From: Blautia coccoides | GTDB lineage: Bacteria > Bacillota > Clostridia > Lachnospirales > Lachnospiraceae | Reading direction: 5' to 3' | NCBI RefSeq assembly: GCF_034355335.1 | Contig: NZ_CP136422.1 | Coordinates: forward strand, 4,498,501-4,562,500 | Length of the DNA: 64,000 nt | Part shown: positions 1 to 9,329 of the stretch, in pieces | Position numbering within the stretch: the first letter of the stretch is position 1 | How the letters are laid out: every line of letters begins with the position of its first letter | Notes under the pieces: generated by a model | Told to the model about the DNA's origin: nothing | Seen by the model: the letters and a program-made list of their open reading frames with translations, nothing else | Database searches by the model: none | Made by a program: the position numbers and the translations under genes

Positions 1-682
1 TATCATATTTCGTAAAAAATATATCATTTCTGGGATGTCCATATTCCTTTATATTTTTTACATTCCAAAATGCCCGTTTATAAATCCTTGTCTCAAAATC
101 ACTATTTGAAATCCAAAAATCAGTCAAATCTGCATTTTTTTTTGCAAGATATTCCCAGTTTCTATCTATTACCAGATTCCGACAGTCACCTTCAATTTTT
201 TTAATACCAAAAGAACCATGCCACAGTTGAATATAAATCTGACCCTCTTTCTTTTGAAGCCCTTTATTCAGATATGCGACCAAATGATAATTACAAATCC
301 AGATACCCGCAGTTGCATACTCCATAAATGCTTCTTCTGACATATATTCAACCAGTCTAATATTAGGGGGAAAATAGTTTGTATTACTGGCAACATCCTT
401 TACAACCCAAACTAATTCATATTTATTGGGGTTTTTTAATAACTGCTCTACAACATACTTACAATTACATCCATATCCCATTCCCATATAATTATCAAAA
501 ATAATTTTATTTTTTTGTATTGGGATATCTCCCCATTTCCTCTGATATCTTTTTTGTAAAGAAAATCTAATATTAATTTTTGTATTTTTTATTCGATAAA
601 TCTTATAATCATTCTCGATAGTATACTGAACGAATATTTTAATTATTTTCTTTATTACTATTAGTAATCTTTTCTTATTCAT
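1..682 (-). CDS. CDP-glycerol glycerophosphotransferase-like protein (TagB/TagF family), partial
   Basis: The frame opens with ATG at 682, has a GGAG ribosome binding site 8 nt upstream, and stays open to the window edge, so about 227 N-terminal residues are visible and the C-terminus is missing. Residues 151-160 read IQLWHGSFGI, the WHG signature of glycerophosphotransferases that move polyol-phosphate from a CDP-alcohol onto a teichoic-acid-type acceptor at the cytoplasmic face. Residues 215-220 (GHPRND) match the conserved GxPRND motif, and residues 63-73 form the Gly/Cys-rich motif near the N-terminus of the domain. It is followed in the LicD direction by a sugar-phosphate gene set, which suggests it adds a polyol or related phosphate to the same polymer. 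The exact substrate cannot be read from this fragment. The segment looks AT-richer than the housekeeping end of the window. Confidence 0.85.
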   Translation of the reverse strand, partial: MNKKRLLIVIKKIIKIFVQYTIENDYKIYRIKNTKINIRFSLQKRYQRKWGDIPIQKNKIIFDNYMGMGYGCNCKYVVEQLLKNPNKYELVWVVKDVASNTNYFPPNIRLVEYMSEEAFMEYATAGIWICNYHLVAYLNKGLQKKEGQIYIQLWHGSFGIKKIEGDCRNLVIDRNWEYLAKKNADLTDFWISNSDFETRIYKRAFWNVKNIKEYGHPRNDIFFTKYD

Positions 683-716
683 CTATTATACTCCAGCATA
701 ATTTTATACACACATT

Positions 717-1502
717 TTAAAGTTTACAATATAGATAAGAATCATGCTGTGGCTTTCTATATTGATTATCCGGTAATTTTTTCCAATCACCATACAACTG
801 TGTCAAATATTCGTCCTGCATAGAAGGTGCCCAAAATTCCGAGATCCCGAACTTTACTTTTTGCAATGGTATCAGCCAATCTTTTGGCATAATCTCTCTT
901 GAATAACCAGCTACCCCAAATAAACTACAAACATTATTACTTTTTTCAGTATTCCATTTGGTAATATAATTTTTACAAAACCTTATTATAATCTTCCACA
1001 TTTTTTCAGGAATAATTTTCAGCAAGATTTTTGAACTATCGCGTGCAAACTTTCCTTTATTTTTTACAGGCAGATGATAAATACCCAGATAATAAATAAG
1101 TGACAGATATTTTTGTAGCATACGCTGAATTTTACTATACGGTACTCCGTCTATAGGATGTATATCGATTTTTGGCGCATGAATACGCAACTCTGTAATC
1201 TTGAAATCGTAGAGATGTCCAATTGGCGCTTCCGGTAATATTTTCTTTTCTACCGGCGAGTAATCCATATCTTTTAATTTATTATTATTTGATTCCATGA
1301 ATGCTTCCATTTTTTCAAAGTCGTCACGAAACATAGCCACGTCAATGTCATCATCCCATGGAATAAATCCATGATGGCGGAAAGCGCCTAAAGCACTTCC
1401 TCCTACAAGAAAAAATTTAATATTATGTTCTTCACAAAATCTCTGAAATTCTATCAGCATTTCCAAAAGATGTTCCTGATATTTCTTTAAACTATTATCC
1501 AT
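717..1502 (-). CDS. LicD family phosphotransferase
   Basis: This 261-residue protein carries the LicD signature at about residues 30-58: VGGSALGAFRHHG followed by FIPWDDDIDVAMFR. The GG-S and D-DDID residues belong to the nucleotidyltransferase-like fold of the LicD/fukutin family. Known LicD proteins transfer phosphorylcholine or other phospho-alcohols from CDP-activated donors to sugars of teichoic acid or LPS. Its start overlaps the stop of the upstream glycosyltransferase by 8 bp, so the two are probably translationally coupled. It lies between that GT2 gene and the TagB-like gene, consistent with adding a phospho-substituent to a surface glycan. A second LicD is encoded at 26,350-27,252. 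Whether the group is choline, glycerol or ethanolamine is unknown. Confidence 0.88.
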   Translation of the reverse strand: MDNSLKKYQEHLLEMLIEFQRFCEEHNIKFFLVGGSALGAFRHHGFIPWDDDIDVAMFRDDFEKMEAFMESNNNKLKDMDYSPVEKKILPEAPIGHLYDFKITELRIHAPKIDIHPIDGVPYSKIQRMLQKYLSLIYYLGIYHLPVKNKGKFARDSSKILLKIIPEKMWKIIIRFCKNYITKWNTEKSNNVCSLFGVAGYSREIMPKDWLIPLQKVKFGISEFWAPSMQDEYLTQLYGDWKKLPDNQYRKPQHDSYLYCKL

Positions 1503-2313
1503 TTCTTTTTCTCAACATTTTTATATAAACTAACTTACGAATTGTATTTGGCACTAAGGTTATCAAAATTGTAATACCACATGCCTTTATATATTCCCAT
1601 GGTTTTAACAGTCCTATCTTTCTCTGTATTTGTCTCAAAATCAAATATCTCTGACAATACGCAATGCCCCCACGTCTGTTATACAAGTCATCGGATACAC
1701 GGGCTTTAACTAATACCTTCTGTATGTTATAAAATTTATATCCTTTTACAAGCATTCTGGACCATAAATTGTAATCCTCTAAATATGGAAAATTTCTGTA
1801 ATTTCCTGCATTCAATACATCTGCTTTTCTGAACATAGCAGTCATATGATTTATTGGATTTCTATATTTAGCATACTTCCAAATTTCCTTTTGCGTCTCC
1901 GGCATATTTTTTACTTGTGAAATAATTCCCCTATCATTAAACTCCCGCATCAGTCCACCACAAACCGATATCTGCGGATTATTCTCCATAAAATCCATCT
2001 GGATCCTAAAACGTTCTGGTTCTGCAATATCATCCGTATCCATACGTGCCACTAATTCATATCTGCTCAATTCCACGCCTTTTCTCAAAGCCAATCCTAG
2101 ACCTTTATTTTTATCAAACTTATAAACTCTCATATTTGGCAAAACCTTCAGATACTCTTCTATTACCAAATACAATTCTTTTGTAAGAACTCCATCTTCT
2201 ATGAGAATTATCTCGTCCGGCTCCACCGTCTGTAGTCTGATACTCTCCAAAGACATTTTTAAATATTCCGGTTTTTCTTTTCTATAAACAGATAGTAAAA
2301 CAGAAAACTGCAT
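1495..2313 (-). CDS. GT2 family glycosyltransferase, AmsE-like
   Basis: The 272-residue protein begins directly with the GT2 nucleotide-binding strand (FSVLLSVYRKEKPEYL). The acidic metal-binding motif ARMDTDDIAEPER lies at about residues 90-103. The DTDD motif and the following aromatic-rich acceptor region (FPYLEDYNLWSRML) resemble AmsE/WcaA-type exopolysaccharide transferases. It should add one sugar from an NDP donor to a growing lipid-linked repeat unit in the cytosol. The C-terminal tail has one hydrophobic segment (ACGITILITLVP) and basic residues, suggesting membrane association. It sits between a priming sugar transferase and LicD in one minus-strand unit. The donor sugar cannot be inferred. 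Confidence 0.85.
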   Translation of the reverse strand: MQFSVLLSVYRKEKPEYLKMSLESIRLQTVEPDEIILIEDGVLTKELYLVIEEYLKVLPNMRVYKFDKNKGLGLALRKGVELSRYELVARMDTDDIAEPERFRIQMDFMENNPQISVCGGLMREFNDRGIISQVKNMPETQKEIWKYAKYRNPINHMTAMFRKADVLNAGNYRNFPYLEDYNLWSRMLVKGYKFYNIQKVLVKARVSDDLYNRRGGIAYCQRYLILRQIQRKIGLLKPWEYIKACGITILITLVPNTIRKLVYIKMLRKRNG

Positions 2314-2336
2314 TTAATTTAACCTCTATCCTTTAG

Positions 2337-3698
2337 CTATACATTTTTATCATGTAAATCTTCTTTACTTTCAACACCTTCTGTACTTTCTTTCATCAAC
2401 ATTATTTTGGGCGTTAATATCATCAACTTAAAATCCAGCCAGATAGAATAATTTCTAATATAAGTAAGATCAAGTTTCAATTTATCATATGAAGTAGTAT
2501 TATACTTACCATATATCTGGGCATACCCCGTCAACCCAGCTTTAACTTTCAACCTATAGCAAAACTCCGGTAATTCTTTTTCGATCCTCTGAGCAAGTTC
2601 TGGTCTTTCTGGTCGGGGACCAACAAAAGACATATCCCCTTTCAGAATATTATAAATTTGTGGTAATTCATCCAATCTAGTTCTTCTTAAAATCTTGCCA
2701 ACTCTTAGTATTCTCTCATCTTCTTTTCCCGCCAGTCGCGGACCGCTTTTCTTTTCTGCATTCTGTATCATTGTCCGAAACTTATATATTTCAAATACTT
2801 TTCCACAATATGTTAATCGCTTCTGTTTATAAAAAACCGGTCCTCTATCGTCCAGTTTAATACATACAGCTATTATCAAAAATAAAGGTAATGTTATAAT
2901 AACAGCAATACATGATAATACTATATCCACTAATCTTTTTATAATCATTTGTTCAATTAACAATCCATCATTTTTCGACAATAGCAGCGGTGTATCAAAA
3001 AGTGTAAGTTGCTCTGAACTCCGAAGTAATACATCTGATATCTTAGGAACACTATAAGTTCTCACATTTTTATCAAAGCATACTTTTAATATTAGATTTC
3101 TTTCATGGGATGGCATATCACCTATTATAATTCCATCATACTTATCAATTTCTGGTATTATATTTTGTATCCCACTCTTATAGCTGATTGACTTGTCAAT
3201 TCTATATTTATCCATTCTCAAATTCATTTTTTCCATTAAATAATAATCTGAACGTCTTCCTGAAATCAAAAGCATATTTCTAGGCGGAAATATATGTATA
3301 TATATCCTTTGATAAATAAGACTCCATATTATTATGATTATAATCTGTACAATTGTTATTCCGATGATAGAAAATGGATTGAAAAACTTTTTTGCAAGAA
3401 CTGATATCTGAAAATACGTAAATGTATTTGTAAAAACAACAGATAACAGCTGTGAAAATATCAATTTACCTTTTTCCTGCAGCCCAACTGTAAAACCACC
3501 ATACATCTTCATCATAAAAAACAGAATGACAATATATAAAAAAATCATCATCCAATTGCCTCTGCGAAAAAAAGGCAAACGTATTATTGTATTAAAATAA
3601 TTAATCCAAGTATAACCATAAATACCTGAAACTACCGTAACTAAAACTGCTGAAAAAAGCAATCTGACTAAACGTTTAAACTTTTCTTGAATCTTCAT
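2337..3698 (-). CDS. Polyprenyl-phosphate sugar-1-phosphate transferase (initiating glycosyltransferase)
   Basis: This 453-residue protein has hydrophobic segments in its first 130 residues, a central CoA-binding-like region, another transmembrane stretch near residue 260, and a C-terminal bacterial sugar transferase domain. The domain shows KRLVDIVLS, FYKQKR, FKFRTM-like YKFRTM, LRRTRLDELPQ and FVGPRPERPE, all hallmarks of the WbaP/CpsE/EpsL family. Such enzymes start repeat-unit synthesis by moving a sugar-1-phosphate from UDP-sugar onto undecaprenyl phosphate. A promoter at 3,780-3,808 and the ribosome binding site GGGAG, 9 nt before the ATG, mark it as first gene of the unit running to the TagB-like gene. 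Sugar specificity (Glc, Gal or a HexNAc) is not resolved. Confidence 0.92.
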   Translation of the reverse strand: MKIQEKFKRLVRLLFSAVLVTVVSGIYGYTWINYFNTIIRLPFFRRGNWMMIFLYIVILFFMMKMYGGFTVGLQEKGKLIFSQLLSVVFTNTFTYFQISVLAKKFFNPFSIIGITIVQIIIIIIWSLIYQRIYIHIFPPRNMLLISGRRSDYYLMEKMNLRMDKYRIDKSISYKSGIQNIIPEIDKYDGIIIGDMPSHERNLILKVCFDKNVRTYSVPKISDVLLRSSEQLTLFDTPLLLSKNDGLLIEQMIIKRLVDIVLSCIAVIITLPLFLIIAVCIKLDDRGPVFYKQKRLTYCGKVFEIYKFRTMIQNAEKKSGPRLAGKEDERILRVGKILRRTRLDELPQIYNILKGDMSFVGPRPERPELAQRIEKELPEFCYRLKVKAGLTGYAQIYGKYNTTSYDKLKLDLTYIRNYSIWLDFKLMILTPKIMLMKESTEGVESKEDLHDKNV

Positions 3699-3779
3699 AG
3701 AATTAATCTCCCGTTAACAGATGCTACCAAATTGTAATGTGGTAAATATTTCTGTAAAATAACTATAATATTCTTGTAA

Positions 3780-3808
3780 AGTATATCACTATTTTGATTT
3801 TGCGACAA
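3780..3808 (-). promoter_or_regulatory. Sigma-A type promoter for the sugar transferase operon
   Basis: On the minus strand TTGTCG (3,803-3,808) is separated by exactly 17 bp from TATACT (3,780-3,785). TGA directly before the -10 gives an extended -10. It points at the gene starting at 3,698, leaving a leader of about 75 nt. Confidence 0.6.
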
Positions 3809-3839
3809 GGAAAACCTCTTTCCAGTTTAAACTGTAACT

Positions 3840-4802
3840 TTATCCTCTTAATCTCCGTATTATATTATACAACAACTCAATTTCTACAATCAGGATTTCT
3901 GATACTTTGATAGAAATAAAATTCACCTTCTTATTCCTATTCTTCTTCGATATCTCAAACCCATTTTTAATCCCCGCAATATACTCCCTTCCAAACCCCT
4001 TAACAGCAAAAAATACCGTCTTCACTCCGAACCCCACCAAAAGCAGGGGCAAATTCAGCACAATCTGCCAAAACGGCATATTTTTATATATCATATATAT
4101 ATTATTCCTGGAAGAATATCTGATTTTGAAAAGATTATATCTGGAACCGCTGGTACCACTTCCCACATGGTACACACGGGCTGTGGGACAAAACCAGTTT
4201 TCATATCCATAGAGTCTGGCTCGGTATCCAATGTCCAAATCTTCCAGATAAGCAAAATGTTCCTCATCAAAATATCCAATTTCGTCTAAAATACTTTTCC
4301 GATAGATAGCTGCTCCTGCACAGGAAGCAAATATTTTCTTTCTTTTATTATATTTTTCTTCTGGCTTTCCTTTACCGTCAGCAAACGCCCATCCCAAAGC
4401 ACAGTAATAATTTCCAGCGTCATCTATCCTGCTTTTATCATGCATCTGCAGCATTTTTGCCTGGCACGAAAAAATATCAGGACTTTTTTTAATGTCCTGA
4501 ACTAATGCCTGAATAAACCCTTTCTCAACAATGGTATCATTATTCAAAAGCAATATATACTTTGCCTGTGAGGTGCGGATTCCCACATTGACTGCCCCAC
4601 AAAAACCAGTATTCTCTGCCAAAGCCACAAGCCTGACCTGAGGATAGTTCTGTCTTAGATATTGAACACTGCCATCTTTTGATCCATTATCAACCACCAC
4701 GATTTCATAAGAAGAGAAATCCTGTATTAACAGCGCATCCAGGCAGTCCTTGAGATATTTCTTTCCATTAAAATTAGGAATTATTACCGATACTTCATAC
4801 AT
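3840..4802 (-). CDS. GT2 family glycosyltransferase, rhamnosyltransferase (WbbL)-like
   Basis: This roughly 320-residue GT2 enzyme begins VSVIIPNFNGKKYLKDCL and has the conserved ENTGFCGAVNVGI and LLLNNDTIVE (metal-binding) segments, then the acceptor-side EEHFAYLEDLDIGYRARL. That ED-DxxxR pattern is typical of WbbL/RfbN-like rhamnosyl- and related transferases. The reading frame can be extended to a GTG at 4,826, but that codon has no ribosome binding site; ATG at 4,802 follows GGAAAGG at a somewhat long spacing and starts right at the domain, so it is preferred. The C-terminal 60 residues contain a hydrophobic stretch (PFWQIVLNLPLLLVGFG) suggesting membrane contact. It is downstream of the 608-residue GT2 gene and probably shares its transcript. 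Confidence 0.85.
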   Translation of the reverse strand: MYEVSVIIPNFNGKKYLKDCLDALLIQDFSSYEIVVVDNGSKDGSVQYLRQNYPQVRLVALAENTGFCGAVNVGIRTSQAKYILLLNNDTIVEKGFIQALVQDIKKSPDIFSCQAKMLQMHDKSRIDDAGNYYCALGWAFADGKGKPEEKYNKRKKIFASCAGAAIYRKSILDEIGYFDEEHFAYLEDLDIGYRARLYGYENWFCPTARVYHVGSGTSGSRYNLFKIRYSSRNNIYMIYKNMPFWQIVLNLPLLLVGFGVKTVFFAVKGFGREYIAGIKNGFEISKKNRNKKVNFISIKVSEILIVEIELLYNIIRRLRG

Positions 4803-4822
4803 GTTTTTCAGAAACCTTTCCG

Positions 4823-4847
4823 ACACAGCTTTATAAAAAAGCTGTGT
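4823..4847 (-). other. Small intercistronic hairpin
   Basis: Seven-base arms ACACAGC (4,823-4,829) and GCTGTGT (4,841-4,847) flank an A/T-rich loop just after the stop of the 608-residue glycosyltransferase gene and just before the ribosome binding site of the next gene. It could act as a weak terminator or an mRNA processing site. There is no clear T-run after the stem. Confidence 0.35.
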
Positions 4848-4857
4848 CCTGAGATTT

Positions 4858-6684
4858 TTATTCGTTTGGCCGCAGAGAATAGTTCCACTTCGTGAGAGAA
4901 AGGTTTTTATTATAATAGGGATCCCCCTCTTTTAAAAGTTTTTCCCAACGGCAGCGCATAAACTCTATTTCACTTTGGAATCTGCGCACTTTCTCTTTGT
5001 CGTCCTCTGTTCCACGGCTCTTTGATTCATAATGATACAGCTCAACATAAGGGTCATAGACAACCAGATATCCCTTCTGACGTACCCGGAGACAAAAATC
5101 CACATCATTAAATGCAACGGTCAGTTTTTCCTCAAATCCTCTGACTTCAAAAAACACCTCACGTTTCACCATCATACAGGCAGCAGTAACCGCACTTAAA
5201 TCCTGCTGAATGGACGCCTTGTGTAGATAACCGGAACGCTCTCCCGGCATATTTACAAACATATGTCCCGCAATTCCACCTATCCCGATTATTGTGCCTG
5301 CATGCTGGATCGTTTTGTCAGGATAATATAGTTTGGCACCTGTAATCCCAGTATCCGGTCTCTGACAGTGTCCGAGCATCTCCTCCATCCAATCCGGAGT
5401 GATCACTTCCATGTCATTATTTAAAAACAGAAGATAATCGCCTTTCGCTTTTTTGGCCGCAAAATTATTAATGGCAGAGTAATTGAATGGTTTGTCCCAT
5501 TTTAAAAGGCGTATCTTCTCTTCTCTGCTCAATTCGCGATAATAAGAAAAAATCTCCTCTGTCTCGCTGTTATTTTCCACTATAAGAATTTCAAAATTTT
5601 TATATGTGGATTTGTCAAATATAGAATCCAAACACTTTTTCAAAGCTTCTTTTTCATCTTTATTCGGGATAATGATAGAAATCAAAGGAGCGCCCTGCAC
5701 CTGATACTTTACCCGGTAAAAACCATAATCCTTTGTATGACTCACTTTTCCGCTTAACCCGCTTCGTTTCAGATTGCCCTCAATGGCACGTTTTCCTGCT
5801 TCATAAGCATACATTTTACTGGCCGGATTGTCTGCAGTGGAAGCCTGATGTGTCCGCCAGTGATATAAAATTTCCGGTATGTGATGTATTTTCTCAGCAC
5901 ATTCAACACATCGGAATATAAAATCATAATCCTGAGCGCCGTCGAATTCTCTGCGAAATCCTCCGGTCTGCTTCATAATATCTCGCTTCACCACAAACAA
6001 ATGGCAGATATAATTATTAGCCCGAAGCAGATCAAGGTTAAAATCCGGCTTCAAATGCGGTTGAAAATGCTCTGACAGGTCTGCTCTCACCTTATCTTCA
6101 TCTGTATAGATCACATCGATATCCCGTTCTTTTTCCAGTGCCGATGCAATTTCATACAGGGCGTTTGGCGCAAGCAGATCATCATGATCCAGAAGCCCGA
6201 CATAATCCCCTGTGGCCATAGCAAAAGCCGCATTTGTATTTTCAGCAATCCCCAGATTTTCTTCCAGTTTCTTCCATGTGATCCGACTGTCCAAAGAAGC
6301 GTATTCTTTAAGTGTAAATTCCATAGACGCATCCTCCGGACTGGCATTAGCTATGCATAGCTCCCAGTTGGCATATGTCTGCTTTCTTAAAGAATCCATC
6401 ATTTCCCTCAAAAACTTCTCAGGTGTTTTATAAGCCGGAACGACAACGCTAATCTTAGGATAATAGTTCCATATCCGATTCCGCTGTTTTTCCAGAGTCT
6501 CTTCTGTGGGGCGATATGCTTCATACCATGGACCATATGGCACTTCCTCCGGCTCAAATCTCTCGTGCAGACGAATCCAAAACTCCTTCAGCCCGTAATG
6601 CTTTAAATAGCGGTACCCTTTCTGTATGGTATACGGGGAAAGTTTCCTAAGTATTCTTCCCCATTCCAGCTTTCCTTTTGCCAT
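4858..6684 (-). CDS. Tandem-domain GT2 glycosyltransferase (O-antigen/rhamnan type)
   Basis: This 608-residue protein has two GT2 modules. The first starts near residue 77 (KISVVVPAYKTPEKFL) with GLLDHDDLLAPNAL as acidic motif and the acceptor block FDGAQDYDFIFRC. The second starts near residue 332 (LISIIIPNKDEKEALKKCL), with LFLNNDMEVITPDWM and FNDVDFCLRVRQKGY. About 70 N-terminal residues precede the first module. It is clearly paralogous to the second half of the 816-residue protein at 9,330-11,780; both share the CHLFVVKRDI and DGAQDYDFIFRC blocks. Such two-headed enzymes usually build two alternating linkages of a polymer in the cytosol. ATG at 6,684 is preceded by GAGG. Donor sugars are unknown. 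Confidence 0.88.
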   Translation of the reverse strand: MAKGKLEWGRILRKLSPYTIQKGYRYLKHYGLKEFWIRLHERFEPEEVPYGPWYEAYRPTEETLEKQRNRIWNYYPKISVVVPAYKTPEKFLREMMDSLRKQTYANWELCIANASPEDASMEFTLKEYASLDSRITWKKLEENLGIAENTNAAFAMATGDYVGLLDHDDLLAPNALYEIASALEKERDIDVIYTDEDKVRADLSEHFQPHLKPDFNLDLLRANNYICHLFVVKRDIMKQTGGFRREFDGAQDYDFIFRCVECAEKIHHIPEILYHWRTHQASTADNPASKMYAYEAGKRAIEGNLKRSGLSGKVSHTKDYGFYRVKYQVQGAPLISIIIPNKDEKEALKKCLDSIFDKSTYKNFEILIVENNSETEEIFSYYRELSREEKIRLLKWDKPFNYSAINNFAAKKAKGDYLLFLNNDMEVITPDWMEEMLGHCQRPDTGITGAKLYYPDKTIQHAGTIIGIGGIAGHMFVNMPGERSGYLHKASIQQDLSAVTAACMMVKREVFFEVRGFEEKLTVAFNDVDFCLRVRQKGYLVVYDPYVELYHYESKSRGTEDDKEKVRRFQSEIEFMRCRWEKLLKEGDPYYNKNLSLTKWNYSLRPNE

Positions 6685-6789
6685 GTCTCTTACCTCTGCG
6701 TATCACAATCTTTGGGCAGGTTTACCCATCATTCTCTTTATATACTCGTACATTCTACCACATTTTCTGTTTAAAGGGAACCTTGAATG

Positions 6790-6798
6790 TGCTATACT
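6790..6798 (+). promoter_or_regulatory. Extended -10 promoter element
   Basis: TGC followed by TATACT (6,793-6,798) forms an extended -10 on the plus strand, 37 nt before the TTG start at 6,835. No convincing -35 is visible. Confidence 0.4.
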
Positions 6799-6834
6799 AA
6801 AGAAGATTGAGTATAGATATGAGGAGGTTATATT

Positions 6835-7791
6835 TTGAAACTTGATAAAAAGCTTTCTTTTGTTATCCCATGCTATTATTCTGAAAAAACAATTTCACTG
6901 GTAGTAGAAGACATCTTTCAGGCATTTCCACAGACTGAATATAATTATGAAATCATACTGGTGAACGATGGATCAAAGGATAATACCTTCACGGTAATAA
7001 AAGAACTGGCAAAAAAACATCCACAGGTTATATCCATTAACCTTGCTAAGAACTTTGGACAAGATGCAGCACTTATGGCTGGATATACTTACGCCACCGG
7101 TGATTATATCATTTCTCTTGATGATGACTGCCAAAATCCACCCGCTGAGGCGCACAAACTGATTGCAAAAATAGAGGAGGGCTATGATGCAGTCTTTGGG
7201 AAATATCATATAAAACAACACAGTGCGTTTAAAAACTGGGGAAGCCGCCTAAATGATAAAATGGCGACTCTGTTGTTAAAAAAGCCGAAAGACCTCACTC
7301 TGTGCAGCTATTTTATTATGAACTCTTTTGTGAAGGATGAAATGCTGCGATATGAGAGTGCTTTTCCCTATATATGGGGTCTGATACTGCGAACTACGGA
7401 TCATCTGACCAATGTATTTATTGACCACAAGAAACGTGAGGTTGGCACTACCACATTTACCATTAACAAACTGGTTCTGCTCTGGTTGAATGGTTTCACC
7501 TCATTTTCTGTAAAGCCACTTAGAATTGCCAGTTTTTTTGGAGGTTTCTTCGCTTTTCTTGGGTTCCTTCTTACTATTATTATGGTTATACGACAGTTTA
7601 TCTGTCCGGAGCCTATTATCGGGTGGACGTCTCTCATGTGTGCTCTTTTAATTGTAAGCGGATTGAATATGCTGATGCTGGGACTTCTGGGCGAATATAT
7701 TGGTAGGATTTTTATCAGTCAGAATAAATCCCCTCAGTTTGTCGTACGACAAATCTGTAGACAAGATCAAAAAACGGAAAACGAGTCATGA
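6835..7791 (+). CDS. GtrB/DPM1-like polyprenyl-phosphate glycosyltransferase
   Basis: This 318-residue GT2 protein has the N-terminal catalytic domain (FVIPCYYSEKTI, NDGSKDNT, AKNFGQDAALMAGY, ISLDDDCQNPPAE) and two C-terminal transmembrane helices (about residues 230-255 and 268-295), the layout of GtrB/CsbB/ArnC enzymes. These enzymes move a sugar from an NDP donor to undecaprenyl phosphate for later flipping and outer-face transfer. Translation starts at an unusual TTG, supported by GAGGAGG 8 nt upstream and by the domain beginning a few residues later. It is a single plus-strand gene, converging on a DUF2142 membrane protein. That neighbour is a plausible outer-face acceptor transferase, making a possible two-part system with a flippase elsewhere. 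Confidence 0.88.
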   Translation: MKLDKKLSFVIPCYYSEKTISLVVEDIFQAFPQTEYNYEIILVNDGSKDNTFTVIKELAKKHPQVISINLAKNFGQDAALMAGYTYATGDYIISLDDDCQNPPAEAHKLIAKIEEGYDAVFGKYHIKQHSAFKNWGSRLNDKMATLLLKKPKDLTLCSYFIMNSFVKDEMLRYESAFPYIWGLILRTTDHLTNVFIDHKKREVGTTTFTINKLVLLWLNGFTSFSVKPLRIASFFGGFFAFLGFLLTIIMVIRQFICPEPIIGWTSLMCALLIVSGLNMLMLGLLGEYIGRIFISQNKSPQFVVRQICRQDQKTENES

Positions 7792-7818
7792 ATCCTACCG
7801 GATCTTTCTATGCAACTT

Positions 7819-7856
7819 AAAAACTGCGGCTCCCATTTATGAGAACCGCAGTTTTT
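7819..7856. terminator. Bidirectional intrinsic terminator
   Basis: An 11-bp stem, AAAAACTGCGG (7,819-7,829) with CCGCAGTTTTT (7,846-7,856), sits between the convergent genes ending at 7,791 and 7,862. T-rich flanks on both strands fit termination in both directions. Confidence 0.85.
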
Positions 7857-7861
7857 GTAGT

Positions 7862-9280
7862 CTACATATAATTCGGCAGAAAAACAATCAGGTACACCCC
7901 AACAGCCGATACAATATAACCGGCACATAAAAAGTTTAAAATTGTATTCCTGATTTTTTTGCTTTTAACTATTTTTTCCATTATATTTTGGTACCCTAAT
8001 GTAATAAAGTACATAAAAGGAATCAGCATGGGCATCAGATATCTTCCCTGCGCCTGAAAATCACTGGAATATGCGTATTTTACCAGCAGAATAAAAGGTA
8101 CTGTCATAGCAGCCAAAAGACATAAATGGAAATAATTTTTCATATCCCATTTTTTATTTTTTCTGATTGTAATAAACATGGTCCTGCCCGTATGATCTCT
8201 ATCACATCTAACACTTTTCTGCTGTCCTATAACAAAAAACTGTTTCCTGATATGAAAAAGCACACCTACTATTCCCACTGCAAAAACACTAAAATATACC
8301 AAAGTCCACATTTTGGGCATAAAAATATCCAAAAAGCCAAAGGTTCCTACAAAACTGACAGCCACAGTTACCAGCCAGTTAAATTTCCACTCTCCGGGAA
8401 TCCAAAATAGCATATCCCAAATACTCATTCCCATACTCTGAGGAGTAATTCTGTTAGATGGTTTTAAATCTTCCCGGGCATACATCTGTGCATATTCCGA
8501 CGAAGTATGCATGCCTAATATATCTCCGTGATACAAAATTCCATTGCGCACAAACCACCACCCCGCACAGACAGCCGCTACAGCGATGATAAGGAACCCC
8601 AGTGAAAACATTTTTTTATAATTCCACCTTTTTTCTTCACAGAACAGTATACTTCCAGCAAAGAAAAAAACGCTGCAAAGTATAAATCCATATGCATTAT
8701 AATAGGAAAGGGCGCACACAGACAATGCCAATGCCAGCTCTATACATAAGCCTTTACTCCAGCTGTTTTTCACCGCTTTAACCCAGCACCATACTACCCA
8801 GGCTGTTGAAAATAAGGCAATGGAATCCGTATTTATATAAGAATTTATAAACATGGCTCCCGGAAGAAAACATACTAATACTACAAACAGCCTGGCATAT
8901 TCTTTCTGAAACAGAGCCTTTCCTATTTTGATTGTTATAGCTGCCGTTGCAGTACCAAACAAAACACTAACTATTCTTGCTGCAATGACAGGCGCCATCT
9001 CTGCACTGGTGAATAAAAGTGTTATTTTTCCGAAAACGGCACCTATTATATATGGCAGAATAGGATTAAATGCATACGAAATCCCCCACAATTCATGACG
9101 AATCTCAGGATTTCCACCATGGGGCAATGTTCCATGCTTCATGATATATTCCACGATCTGATATTTCATAGCTTCATCCGGTGAAGCATTAAAAGGCTGT
9201 ACCACAGCCCATAAAAGTAGAAATACAAACACGCCGGTCAGAAACAAAATTTCTACTATCTTTTCTTTTTTATTATTCAT
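7862..9280 (-). CDS. DUF2142 family GT-C-like membrane protein
   Basis: This 472-residue polytopic protein has about 10 to 11 hydrophobic helices. After the first helix comes VVQPFNASPDEAMKY, the PxNxSPDE-type motif of DUF2142 proteins, whose acidic pair is placed like the catalytic acidic residues of GT-C glycosyltransferases. From family knowledge I infer a lipid-linked-sugar-dependent transferase acting on the outer face of the membrane; this is not proven for DUF2142. It is last in the long minus-strand unit, 50 bp after the 816-residue glycosyltransferase gene, and converges on a GtrB-like gene that could make its donor. It is distantly like the DUF2142 protein at 21,225. Confidence 0.78.
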   Translation of the reverse strand: MNNKKEKIVEILFLTGVFVFLLLWAVVQPFNASPDEAMKYQIVEYIMKHGTLPHGGNPEIRHELWGISYAFNPILPYIIGAVFGKITLLFTSAEMAPVIAARIVSVLFGTATAAITIKIGKALFQKEYARLFVVLVCFLPGAMFINSYINTDSIALFSTAWVVWCWVKAVKNSWSKGLCIELALALSVCALSYYNAYGFILCSVFFFAGSILFCEEKRWNYKKMFSLGFLIIAVAAVCAGWWFVRNGILYHGDILGMHTSSEYAQMYAREDLKPSNRITPQSMGMSIWDMLFWIPGEWKFNWLVTVAVSFVGTFGFLDIFMPKMWTLVYFSVFAVGIVGVLFHIRKQFFVIGQQKSVRCDRDHTGRTMFITIRKNKKWDMKNYFHLCLLAAMTVPFILLVKYAYSSDFQAQGRYLMPMLIPFMYFITLGYQNIMEKIVKSKKIRNTILNFLCAGYIVSAVGVYLIVFLPNYM

Positions 9281-9329
9281 TGTTCTCTCTTGTTCCTTAA
9301 CCTCACATTGATAAGCAGTTTTCCTTACA

